Below, one piece after another: positions 1-7,225 of a DNA stretch of 39,088 bases. Origin of the DNA: Gammaproteobacteria bacterium (GTDB lineage Bacteria; Pseudomonadota; Gammaproteobacteria; Pseudomonadales; Pseudohongiellaceae); NCBI GenBank assembly GCA_009922595.1, contig RFVC01000018.1, forward strand, positions 1 to 39,088, written 5' to 3'. The notes below the pieces were generated by a model. That model was not told where the DNA came from. It ran no database searches and saw only the letters and a list, made by a program, of their open reading frames with translations. How positions within the stretch are numbered: the first letter of the stretch is position 1; every line of letters starts with the position of its first letter. The position numbers were made by a program, and so were the translations under genes.

Positions 1-2
1 AT

Positions 3-1130
3 TCACAAATTTTGGAGGACTCTAACCGCTTCTTCCGCTGGGCCGAAACTAACTATCCACAGTTTTTTTCACCTGCAGGCGCTGAAAATGTCGATTACCA
101 GGGTTATCTGGTGCGCTACTACGAAGACACAAATATCTACCTGGCTACTCGCGACGGCGGCGTCTACTACTCTCGTCCAGACAAGGGGGGCGGCATAATT
201 TACCTGGGCAGTATTTTTCTTTTTATTAGTGAGAGCGAAGAGGACTCAAGCCCGAAGGAACCCTCAGATATCACTGACATAATTCTCTCAAACCGCAGCG
301 CAAATTGCGCCGAGTATGCCGGGGAATATGTTTCTAACGTCACCGATGTTAGTAGGAGCCTTACCTTTGAGGGCAACACCGTGATAAGTGTTGAAGAGCA
401 ATCATGCACATTTACGAGTAATGGCATCCCAAATCACGACTTCGGTGAGGGTGGTTCTTTTGCAACACCAGTCTCAGCAGTTGAAAATATATACACAATT
501 ACATCCAGACCAGTGGCCGGGGTTTCGCCGACCTCACTTACTTTGGACTCAGACAACGCCATCCTCTTGAATGGAGTAAAAGTCGATCTTTTTGCAGCGG
601 CCTGTTTTGGTGTTGGCGATGAGAGAATTGGTTGTAATGATATAAATCAGCCCTGGAGATTTGACCCCATGTCCCCAAACAACCGATTTGGAACAGACAT
701 TCATAATGCCCACACCCAGCCTAACGGTGCCTATCATTATCACGGAAACCCTATGGCACTATTTGATTTTGATAAAGCTGTAGTATCACCTCTTGTTGGA
801 TTCGCCGCAGATGGTTTCCCTATCTATGGCTCATATTTCGATGACAATGGGGTAGTTCGAAAAGCTGAGAGCAGTTATCAATTAAAGTCTGGTGCGCGTC
901 CAAATGGTGATGGTGACCCCGGCGGTGAATATGATGGCACCTATAGAGATGACTACGAGTTCATAGAGGGTTCTGGCGACTTAGACCAATGTAATGGCAT
1001 GATCGTGAATGGGGTGTACGGTTACTATGTAATTGATAAGTTTCCTTACATCCTTAGTTGCTACATGGGAACACCTAATGACTCTTTTCAAAAAGGCGGT
1101 CAAGGCGGAGGCCCACCACCCAGGCCTTAG
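3..1130 (+). CDS. YHYH-domain protein, 5' end missing
   Basis: The frame is open to the left edge, so the true start and any signal peptide lie outside the window. About 375 residues are visible. The first 75 or so (FRWAETNYPQFFSP, then tyrosine-rich LVRYYEDTNIYLA) resemble a short module seen repeatedly in secreted gammaproteobacterial proteins. The C-terminal half carries the YHYH signature (HTQPNGAYHYHGNP, about residue 234 of the stretch beginning at base 12), followed by a DGFPIYG motif, as in the YHYH family often annotated in marine bacteria. The tail is Gly/Pro-rich. An extracytoplasmic location is inferred from the family; the biochemical role is unknown. It converges on the fructosamine-kinase-like gene, with the two stop codons overlapping by a few bases. 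Confidence 0.8.
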   Translation, partial: SQILEDSNRFFRWAETNYPQFFSPAGAENVDYQGYLVRYYEDTNIYLATRDGGVYYSRPDKGGGIIYLGSIFLFISESEEDSSPKEPSDITDIILSNRSANCAEYAGEYVSNVTDVSRSLTFEGNTVISVEEQSCTFTSNGIPNHDFGEGGSFATPVSAVENIYTITSRPVAGVSPTSLTLDSDNAILLNGVKVDLFAAACFGVGDERIGCNDINQPWRFDPMSPNNRFGTDIHNAHTQPNGAYHYHGNPMALFDFDKAVVSPLVGFAADGFPIYGSYFDDNGVVRKAESSYQLKSGARPNGDGDPGGEYDGTYRDDYEFIEGSGDLDQCNGMIVNGVYGYYVIDKFPYILSCYMGTPNDSFQKGGQGGGPPPRP

Positions 1131-1995
1131 ATTATATTTTTTAGAGTCGATAAACAGCCGGGGTAATAACTATCTCCAAAGATATTTAGGTGATTAAGCT
1201 GGTGGTATAGAACGTAAACCGCAACCCTCCGATTATACTCGGGCTGCAAAGGCCATACCTCCTGGTATGCCGCCTCACATGAAGGACCAAATCCGCCAAA
1301 CAGCCGCATCATGCCAAACTCCGCTTCCCTGTGACCGTAATAGCTGGCCGGATCGTAAATTACAGGTGCCCCCTCGGCATTAGCAGCCGCGTTGCCTGAC
1401 CAAAGATCCCCATGCAGGAGCACACCCGGCTCAGGATCCGCGACAAGAACCTCATCAAGACGGTTTAGCAGTTGCTCACCTTTTGTCAGTAGCGACTCTC
1501 CTTTACCAGCCACCTTTGCATAAAGTGCCAACTGGGGTGTCAGGCGCTGCTCGCGCCAAAAGGTTATCCAATCATCGCGCCAGGTGTTTTCCTGGGGGGT
1601 CGTGCCAAGAAAATTGTCACACTCAAAGCCAAACTGGTATGAACGTGTAAGCTGGTGCAGCAGTGCTAGCCCCCTGCCCATCTGCTCCTGCCTGTCCGGT
1701 GCCGGCATTCCTCCTGAAAAGCTTCCAGGACCAGGTAATCGTCACTAGCATGAATAGATCGAGGCACCTCGATGACATCGTGAACGGCTAAAAGATTAAG
1801 CGCCTTTGCCTCGGCTTCATACATACCGGGGATAGAAGTGTTGGAATGGGTTTTAACAAATAGTAACTGGCCAGTGTCGAGAGTAACGAGATAACTCTGA
1901 TTGATGCTGCCGCCGTGGCCAGGGGCAACCTTGGTGATATTGCCCTCGATGCTATCTATCTCTTGAAAAAGGATTTCAATCTCTTCGTGGATCAT
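1127..1995 (-). pseudogene. fructosamine kinase family protein (YniA-like), single-base frameshift
   Basis: Two overlapping reading frames together make one fructosamine-kinase/aminoglycoside-phosphotransferase-fold protein. The N-terminal part (1995 to about 1712) has GHGGSINQSY and the lysine-containing LLFVKTH. The C-terminal part (about 1708 to 1127) has the catalytic LLHGDLWSGN loop and the metal-binding YDPASYYGHRE segment. The frames join near 1709-1711, where the gene reads GGAGGAATG; one extra G would give a continuous protein of about 289 residues, which is the family length (E. coli YniA is 286). Known members phosphorylate protein-bound ketosamines or are uncharacterised small-molecule kinases. 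This is either a recent inactivating deletion or a sequencing error in a G run; the intact remainder favours a very recent or artefactual event. Divergent from the next gene. Confidence 0.85.
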
Positions 1996-2082
1996 GTTTT
2001 CAATGTAGCTTAAGCGCAGGCGTATGAAAACCAGAACGCCTTGGGTAGACTGGGCATATAACGATAATCAGGAGGAATCCAT

Positions 2083-2751
2083 ATGCCTAAGCACCTACGC
2101 TCACTCTCGCTTCTACTTATCAACGGCTTACTGCTAACCAGTGCGGCTCTGGCACAGGTGGACAACCTACCCCCCGATGTTCGCGAGGACACCCTTTCGC
2201 GCCTGTCCCCGGCTGATCCCACGACCATGAATGAATACGGTCGCGACATTTACGATCGCGTCGTTGGCCTCAACAATCCTGGTCCGATCTACGGGCCCGC
2301 CATGTTTTCCGTCCATATGCCCCGCGTGGCCGACGGTATGGATCTGATCAACAAGTACTTGCGCTACGACAGCATAATCGGCCGCCCACTAATTGAGCTG
2401 GCGATCCTCGTCGCCGCTAGAGAACTGGACCAGCAGTACGAATGGGCAGCACACGAAGCCCTGGCCCTGGCAGAAGACGTGCCCCAGGCGCATATTGATG
2501 TCATCAAGCATCACCTGGACACAGACAGCCTGCCGGCAAGCGAAAGCCTGATTATTCGTTACGGCCGCGAGATATTTCGTAACCATACCCTGAGCGCCGA
2601 AACCTGGGCTGAAGCAGTGTCACTGTTCGGGCAACAGGGTGCCCTGGAGATTGCGGCCATCATGGGCGACTACGCCATGGCAGCCATCATTCTCACTGCG
2701 ATTGACCAGCATATTCCGGCGGATCGCCCTCACCGGATGCCGATTCAGTAA
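2083..2751 (+). CDS. exported carboxymuconolactone decarboxylase-like protein
   Basis: 222 residues. The ATG at 2083 follows a strong Shine-Dalgarno (AGGAGG near 2070-2075). Residues 1-25 form a signal peptide (hydrophobic LLLINGLLLTSAALAQ, ending Ala-Leu-Ala), so the protein is probably periplasmic. The rest matches the all-helical CMD/AhpD-like fold: GPAMFSVHMPR, then IELAILVAARELDQQYEW with a following His, the EWxxH element of gamma-carboxymuconolactone decarboxylase-type proteins. There is no cysteine in the protein, so it cannot be a thiol peroxidase of the AhpD (CxxC) type. Similar exported CMD proteins are usually annotated without a proven substrate. It stands alone, upstream of the GntR-PurM gene but separated from it by that gene's own apparent promoter. 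Confidence 0.8.
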   Translation: MPKHLRSLSLLLINGLLLTSAALAQVDNLPPDVREDTLSRLSPADPTTMNEYGRDIYDRVVGLNNPGPIYGPAMFSVHMPRVADGMDLINKYLRYDSIIGRPLIELAILVAARELDQQYEWAAHEALALAEDVPQAHIDVIKHHLDTDSLPASESLIIRYGREIFRNHTLSAETWAEAVSLFGQQGALEIAAIMGDYAMAAIILTAIDQHIPADRPHRMPIQ

Positions 2752-2778
2752 ATAATAACCAATCCTGCAGCTCAGGGG

Positions 2779-2807
2779 TTGTAGGGGCTGCAGACCTTCT
2801 GTATCAT
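2779..2807 (+). promoter_or_regulatory. candidate sigma70 promoter of the GntR-PurM operon
   Basis: TTGTAG at 2779-2784 and TATCAT at 2802-2807 are separated by 17 bases, a good fit to TTGACA-N17-TATAAT. Transcription would begin near 2814, about 35 bases before the ATG at 2850. The -10 hexamer lies within the left arm of the inverted repeat at 2798-2821, so a protein bound there would block RNA polymerase. Read from sequence only. Confidence 0.55.
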
Positions 2808-2821
2808 CTCTGTGATACAGA
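2798..2821. promoter_or_regulatory. perfect 9-bp inverted repeat, candidate operator
   Basis: TCTGTATCA and TGATACAGA form perfect 9-base arms around the 6-base spacer TCTCTG. The repeat covers the -10 box and predicted start site of the promoter at 2779-2807 and ends 28 bases before the GntR-PurM start codon. GntR-family regulators commonly bind such palindromes near their own gene, so autoregulation is the natural reading. There is no U tract, so it is not a typical terminator of the upstream gene. Confidence 0.55.
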
Positions 2822-2849
2822 TTAATCTCCCTCGGAAATCACTAACATC

Positions 2850-4280
2850 ATGAAGCTTGAGATCGAAACCGACTCCTCCACCCCCGTTTTTCAGCAAATC
2901 ATTGACCAGATCCACTTCCAGATAAACACGGGTGATCTCAAAACCGGTGAAAAGCTGCCCAGCATCCGCAGCCTGGCGGCCGAATACGGACTGGCCACCA
3001 ATACGGTCGTCAAGGCAATGCGCCAGCTCGAATTCCGCGGGCTAATTATTGCCCAGGACCGCAGCGGCTACCTGGTTGCCAAAAACGCCGCCTCGGTGAA
3101 CGACAATGCCAGCCGTTATCAGGCCCGCGGTGTCTCCTCCGACAAAACAGAGGTACATAAGGTCGTCGAAAACCTCGACCACGGCTTGTTCAGCAATGCC
3201 TTTTGCAAGATCACTGAGGACTACCTAACCGGTAACCCGGAACAGTGCAATGTCATCCATGCCGATGGCAGCGGCACCAAGTCCATCATTGCCTACCTGG
3301 CCTATAAGGAAACAGGCGACACCTCGGTGTTTCACGGCATCTCCCAGGACTCCATCGTCATGAATCTCGATGACCTGCTCTGCGTAGGCGTGAACGGCCG
3401 CATTCTCCTGTCCAACACCGTCAACCGCAACGCCCTCAACTGCCCCGGCGAGGTGATCGGCGCGCTGATCAAGGGTGGTGAGGATTTTCTGGCCCAGCTG
3501 CGCGACTTTGGCGTCAACATATACAGCGGCGGCGGGGAAACCGCCGACGTAGGCGACCTCACCGGCACCATCGTGGTCGACAGCGTAGCGGTGTCAGTCA
3601 TGAAAAAGAAAGACGTCATCACCGGCGATGAGATCAAACCCGGCCTCGCTATTGTCGGGCTCTCCTCCACTGGCCGGGCCTCTTACGAGAACAAGGAAAA
3701 CAGCGGCATCGGCAGCAACGGCCTGACCAGCGCCAGGCACGACATGCTCAGCAAGTACTACGCCCAGCATTACCCCGAATCTTTCGACAGCAACGTGGAT
3801 CCTTCTCTGATGTATTGCGGCCCATACAAGCTGGAGAGCCCCCTGCCTGAGTCCAACCTGACAGTTGGCGAAGCCATCCTCAGCCCGACGCGTACTTATG
3901 CCCCGGTCATATACAAGCTGCTGGGTGAACATCCCGGTCTCATTAAAGGACTTATTCACTGTTCCGGTGGCGCGCAAACCAAGTGCATTAAATTCGGCAG
4001 CGGCAACGTGCACTTCATCAAGGACAATCTCTTTCCCACGCCGCCCGTATTCAAGGCAATCCAGGAGGCCTCCAAAACCGAGTGGAAAGAAATGTACAAA
4101 GTCTTCAACATGGGCCACCGCATGGAAGTTTACTGTGACCCGAACGATGCTGAGCAGATTATTGCCGTTGCCAACAGCTTTAACATCGATGCTCAGGTGA
4201 TTGGCCGGACGGAGCAGAGTGAGTCAGGCAATCGCCTCACCCTCCACCACCGCAACGAGATGTTTGAATACCAGTCATGA
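2850..4280 (+). CDS. GntR-type DNA-binding domain fused to AIR synthase (PurM) domain
   Basis: 476 residues in one uninterrupted frame. Residues 1-77 are a YtrA-like GntR winged helix ([51 protein letters not shown]). After a linker of about 10 residues, residues 88-465 are a full phosphoribosylformylglycinamidine cyclo-ligase-like domain, with the ATP/substrate motif [47 protein letters not shown] and a terminal [12 protein letters not shown]. From memory these segments resemble the roughly 390-residue PurM form of Bacteroidetes (which starts near RYxQRGVS) more than E. coli PurM. PurM closes FGAM to AIR, the precursor of purines and of the thiamine pyrimidine. The protein could be an enzyme that regulates its own operon or a regulator that senses a purine-pathway nucleotide; the motifs look intact, so catalysis is not excluded. 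The next gene overlaps by 4 bases. Confidence 0.85.
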   Translation: MKLEIETDSSTPVFQQIIDQIHFQINTGDLKTGEKLPSIRSLAAEYGLATNTVVKAMRQLEFRGLIIAQDRSGYLVAKNAASVNDNASRYQARGVSSDKTEVHKVVENLDHGLFSNAFCKITEDYLTGNPEQCNVIHADGSGTKSIIAYLAYKETGDTSVFHGISQDSIVMNLDDLLCVGVNGRILLSNTVNRNALNCPGEVIGALIKGGEDFLAQLRDFGVNIYSGGGETADVGDLTGTIVVDSVAVSVMKKKDVITGDEIKPGLAIVGLSSTGRASYENKENSGIGSNGLTSARHDMLSKYYAQHYPESFDSNVDPSLMYCGPYKLESPLPESNLTVGEAILSPTRTYAPVIYKLLGEHPGLIKGLIHCSGGAQTKCIKFGSGNVHFIKDNLFPTPPVFKAIQEASKTEWKEMYKVFNMGHRMEVYCDPNDAEQIIAVANSFNIDAQVIGRTEQSESGNRLTLHHRNEMFEYQS

Positions 4281-5299
4281 AAAAAGCGCAGATAAGAAAG
4301 GACAGGGTCTGGCTAAACGAGTGGTACGACACCGAGTCCACTGGCGGCCGCTTTGAGCGTCACGACGCGCTTTTCCGCAACTGGATAACCCATGACGGTG
4401 TACCGGGCCCCACAGGCGTCGGTGGCTTCAAGGCCGAGGCCGGCCGCTATCATCTTTTTATCTCCATGGCCTGCCCCTGGGCTCACCGCACCCTGATCTT
4501 TCGCAAACTCAAGGGCCTGGAAGACATGATCAGCGTATCCAACTCGAACTCTTACATGGGCCCAGACAGTTGGACTTACGAGCCCGAGGCCGGGCGCATC
4601 TTTTCGGGAGATGGCGATGACGATGAATACATTGAATACCTGTACGAGCTCTATCGCCTAGTTGAGCCTGACTACAGCGACCGGGCCACCGTTCCCGTGC
4701 TCTGGGACAAGGAGCGCCAGACCATAGTCAGCAACGAGTCAAGCGAAATCATACGCATGTTCAATACTGAATTTGATGGCATCGGTGGCGAGAGCAGCCG
4801 CGACTTCTACCCACAGCACATGCGCGAGGAAATCGATGCGCTGAACGAGTGGATTTATCCCAACGTTAACAACGGCGTTTACCGCTCAGGCTTTGCCACC
4901 ACCCAAGAAGCCTACGAAGAGGCGGTTATTCCGCTGTTTGACACCCTTGATAAGCTTGAAGCAAGGCTTAGTGACAAACGCTTCCTCCTGGGCGACAAAC
5001 TGACCGAGGCCGACATCCGCCTCTTCCCCACGCTGGTGCGTTTTGACTCGGTTTATGTCAGTCACTTCAAGTGCGCAATAAAGCGCATCGTCGATTACCC
5101 CAACCTGTGGGGATACACCCGCGACATTTACGAGCTACCCGGTATCGCCGACACGGTGGATATCGACTACAACAAGGCGCACTACTACGGCAGCCACGAC
5201 ACGGTGAACCCGCACCTGATTATTCCAGTGGGACCGACGCTGGATTTCAATACGCCGCATTCTAGACTTGAGCTGGCAGAGGACTCTTCCCCTTTTTAA
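4277..5299 (+). CDS. yqjG: glutathionyl-hydroquinone reductase (Xi-class GST, YqjG/ECM4 family)
   Basis: 340 residues, near the family's usual 320-340. The thioredoxin-fold domain carries the Xi-class active site Cys66-Pro-Trp-Ala ([10 protein letters not shown]), followed by VPVLWD and the glutathione-binding [11 protein letters not shown]. The C-terminal helical domain has the typical [16 protein letters not shown] and a VYVSHFKC segment. Enzymes of this family reduce glutathionyl-hydroquinones, releasing hydroquinone and glutathione disulfide, in the cytosol. The ATG at 4277 overlaps the TGA of the GntR-PurM gene (ATGA), so the two are transcribed together and probably translationally coupled. 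Placing a redox enzyme under a PurM-containing regulator is unusual. Assignment is strong; the physiological substrate is not known. Confidence 0.92.
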   Translation: MKKAQIRKDRVWLNEWYDTESTGGRFERHDALFRNWITHDGVPGPTGVGGFKAEAGRYHLFISMACPWAHRTLIFRKLKGLEDMISVSNSNSYMGPDSWTYEPEAGRIFSGDGDDDEYIEYLYELYRLVEPDYSDRATVPVLWDKERQTIVSNESSEIIRMFNTEFDGIGGESSRDFYPQHMREEIDALNEWIYPNVNNGVYRSGFATTQEAYEEAVIPLFDTLDKLEARLSDKRFLLGDKLTEADIRLFPTLVRFDSVYVSHFKCAIKRIVDYPNLWGYTRDIYELPGIADTVDIDYNKAHYYGSHDTVNPHLIIPVGPTLDFNTPHSRLELAEDSSPF

Positions 5300-5403
5300 G
5301 GACAAGAAACAAGAGCAAAGAGAGATGGTAGTCTGAGACCTTAAACTGATTTTTAACAGACCTTTTTTATTCCTATAAGAATTTTCTAAATTTCTTTTTA
5401 GTT

Positions 5404-5435
5404 TACTTCCTTGCTCCTTACTACTTGCTCCTCTA
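5404..5435. repeat. degenerate CTTGCTCC-type repeat, copy 1
   Basis: The spacer between yqjG and the MATE gene (5300-5497) contains two CTTGCTC cores (CCTTGCTCC and ACTTGCTCC) inside a pyrimidine-rich stretch. A purine-rich stretch just after the yqjG stop (5300-5325, GACAAGAAACAAGAGC) looks like a degraded copy in the opposite orientation. Related sequence occurs at 11893-11938 and inside the MFS gene at 29303-29322. I see no clear intrinsic terminator in this spacer. Confidence 0.4.
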
Positions 5436-5497
5436 AAATCCCCGCCCTCTCCACTATTTATTCAATCCACTTATCATTCAGAGAAGCGAACTTTTTG

Positions 5498-6874
5498 ATG
5501 TTGCGCGACTGGCAGTTTAATCCGCAGACCCTTTCCGTGTTACTTCAAATGGCACTTCCCATGGTCGTGTCACAGGGCGCATTTGCCCTCATGATCTTCA
5601 CCGACCGCTGGTTCATGGCGCAGATCAGTCCGACACACATGGCTGCGGCTCTCGGCGGTGGTGTCGCTTGGTACTTCAGCATTTCACTACCCAACGGCAT
5701 CCTCGCCTACGCCACCGCACTGGTGGCGCAGTACATGGGGGCAGGAGAAGACGGCAAGTGCTCAAAGGTCATTACCCAGGGGTTGATTCTCTCGGTTGCC
5801 TGCATGCCCATTTTCTTTGTCCTTGCCTTCATCGGTAAAGGGATGTTCGCTGCGATGGAACACGACCCGGCCCAGGTGGTTGAGGAAGAAACCTATTACG
5901 TCATCATGACACTGGCCGGCAGCCTGATGATGGCACGCACCTGCCTATCCTGTTTCTTCTCAGGGATTGGGAAGACACGCACGGTCATGATCTGCGATGT
6001 AGCCGGTGTGCTCTTCAATATACCTCTCACCTGGATGCTGGTGTTCGGCCAGTTCGGACTACCTGCATTAGGGATTGCCGGTGCCGCATTCGGCTCGGTC
6101 GCCAGCATGGTCTTCACCATGACGCTATACCTCGCCTTTTACTTGGCCAAAGACAAACGTGAGAAATTTTTTATCGGTGACTCCTTAGTCTTTGATGCCG
6201 GCATCAGTCGCCGCTACATTCGCCTGGGCTTCCCCTCGGGCATGGAAATGTTTCTCAACATCGCCGCCTTCAACCTGTTCCTGTTGATGTTCCAGTCTTA
6301 CGGAATACCGGAGGCAGCCTCAGCCACCATTGTTTTTAACTGGGACATTCTGTCCTTCGTCCCCCTGCTTGGCCTAAACATTGCCATCATGAGCATGATC
6401 GGGCGCTTTGTCGGAGCCGGCGACATGACAAAAACAAACGAGGTGACCTCGGCGGGCTGCATCCTGGGTATTGGCTATTCCACATTCCTGTTTATCTTCT
6501 TCATCCTGTTCAGGAACCAACTGGTGGAGATATTTATTTTCTACGAAGACCAGGCCGAGGAGATTCGCAGCCTGGCCCGCTTCATGATGATTGGACTGTC
6601 CTGCTACGTGCTGCTGGAAGGAATACTGCAGGTTGCCTCGGGTGTGCTGCGCGGTGCCGGTGATACGCGCTGGATCATGTTTGCGTCGGTTTCCCTACAC
6701 TGGGCTATGCTGGTGGCGCAGTTCTTTATCATCAAGGTCTTGGATTTTGGTCCGCGGGTTAGCTGGATGGGCTTTGTGCTGATGATTCTCGGCATCTGCG
6801 CCGTCTTCGTTTCGCGCCTGCGGAGCAACAAGTGGCGCGACCCCGACAAGCTGCAGGCCGTAATGAAGGAATAA
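5498..6874 (+). CDS. MATE-family multidrug/toxin efflux transporter
   Basis: 458 residues from the ATG at 5498. The frame is open from 5411, but the extra 29 residues are serine-rich and lie in repeat-like spacer, while LRDWQFNPQTLSVLLQMALP is a normal MATE N-terminus. About twelve hydrophobic helices are visible in two halves, with the family-typical early MVVSQGAFALMIFTDRWF and the late RGAGDTRW motif near residue 388. MATE proteins export cationic or aromatic compounds by Na+ or H+ antiport across the inner membrane; the substrate cannot be told. Single gene by spacing: about 200 bases after yqjG and about 350 bases before the next feature on the other strand. Confidence 0.88.
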   Translation: MLRDWQFNPQTLSVLLQMALPMVVSQGAFALMIFTDRWFMAQISPTHMAAALGGGVAWYFSISLPNGILAYATALVAQYMGAGEDGKCSKVITQGLILSVACMPIFFVLAFIGKGMFAAMEHDPAQVVEEETYYVIMTLAGSLMMARTCLSCFFSGIGKTRTVMICDVAGVLFNIPLTWMLVFGQFGLPALGIAGAAFGSVASMVFTMTLYLAFYLAKDKREKFFIGDSLVFDAGISRRYIRLGFPSGMEMFLNIAAFNLFLLMFQSYGIPEAASATIVFNWDILSFVPLLGLNIAIMSMIGRFVGAGDMTKTNEVTSAGCILGIGYSTFLFIFFILFRNQLVEIFIFYEDQAEEIRSLARFMMIGLSCYVLLEGILQVASGVLRGAGDTRWIMFASVSLHWAMLVAQFFIIKVLDFGPRVSWMGFVLMILGICAVFVSRLRSNKWRDPDKLQAVMKE

Positions 6875-6917
6875 ACTATTCCGCTGCCGACAGCTGTACC
6901 ACAATTTAATTCACGAC

Positions 6918-7076
6918 CTATACAAAGCGGTAAAGCTCTTGCTCTAGGATGCGCTTCTGGTCACTGTGGGCACCGAAGCTAAGTGAGACACCCTCCGCAT
7001 TAGTTCCACGCCCAACGCCATAGCAACTGACCTCTTTCGCTCTCAGATAACTCATATTAGTCGCCCTGGAATTCAT
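6918..7076 (-). CDS. possible small protein of 52 residues
   Basis: In the 350-base gap between the MATE gene and the sensor-kinase gene (6875-7225), the minus strand holds an ORF starting MNSRATNMSYLRAKEV and ending QKRILEQELYRFV. An internal ATG eight codons in is an alternative start. I recognise no family and see no strong ribosome-binding site; the ORF is convergent with the MATE gene. The rest of the gap shows only the terminator at 7152-7182. It may equally be chance. Confidence 0.25.
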   Translation of the reverse strand: MNSRATNMSYLRAKEVSCYGVGRGTNAEGVSLSFGAHSDQKRILEQELYRFV

Positions 7077-7151
7077 GCGTAGAAATTTCGGCACATTATA
7101 CTTCTACCCATGGTCATGGACAGTGTCATGCAAAACCCCGGGCTGAGCGCG

Positions 7152-7182
7152 ATAAAAAAATAACTCACCACAAAGGTGAGCA
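7152..7182 (-). terminator. intrinsic terminator of the pdsRS operon
   Basis: Read on the minus strand, CTCACC and GGTGAG (7180-7175 and 7169-7164) pair around a 5-base loop. They are followed by TTATTTTTTT, about 45 bases after the histidine-kinase stop codon. This is a standard short hairpin plus U tract. Confidence 0.65.
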
Positions 7183-7225
7183 GCGTGGGGTGATCCATTT
7201 TAGTGTGTACTGCTCAGGAAATGCT

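Noticed and set aside
1690-1720. Programmed ribosomal frameshift in the fructosamine-kinase gene
   Set aside because: No X XXY YYZ heptamer or downstream structure is evident; a one-base deletion in a G run is simpler.
3594-4118. Minus-strand ORF of 174 codons
   Set aside because: It is fully inside the PurM domain of the fusion gene and its residues match no family; a shadow of GC-rich third positions.
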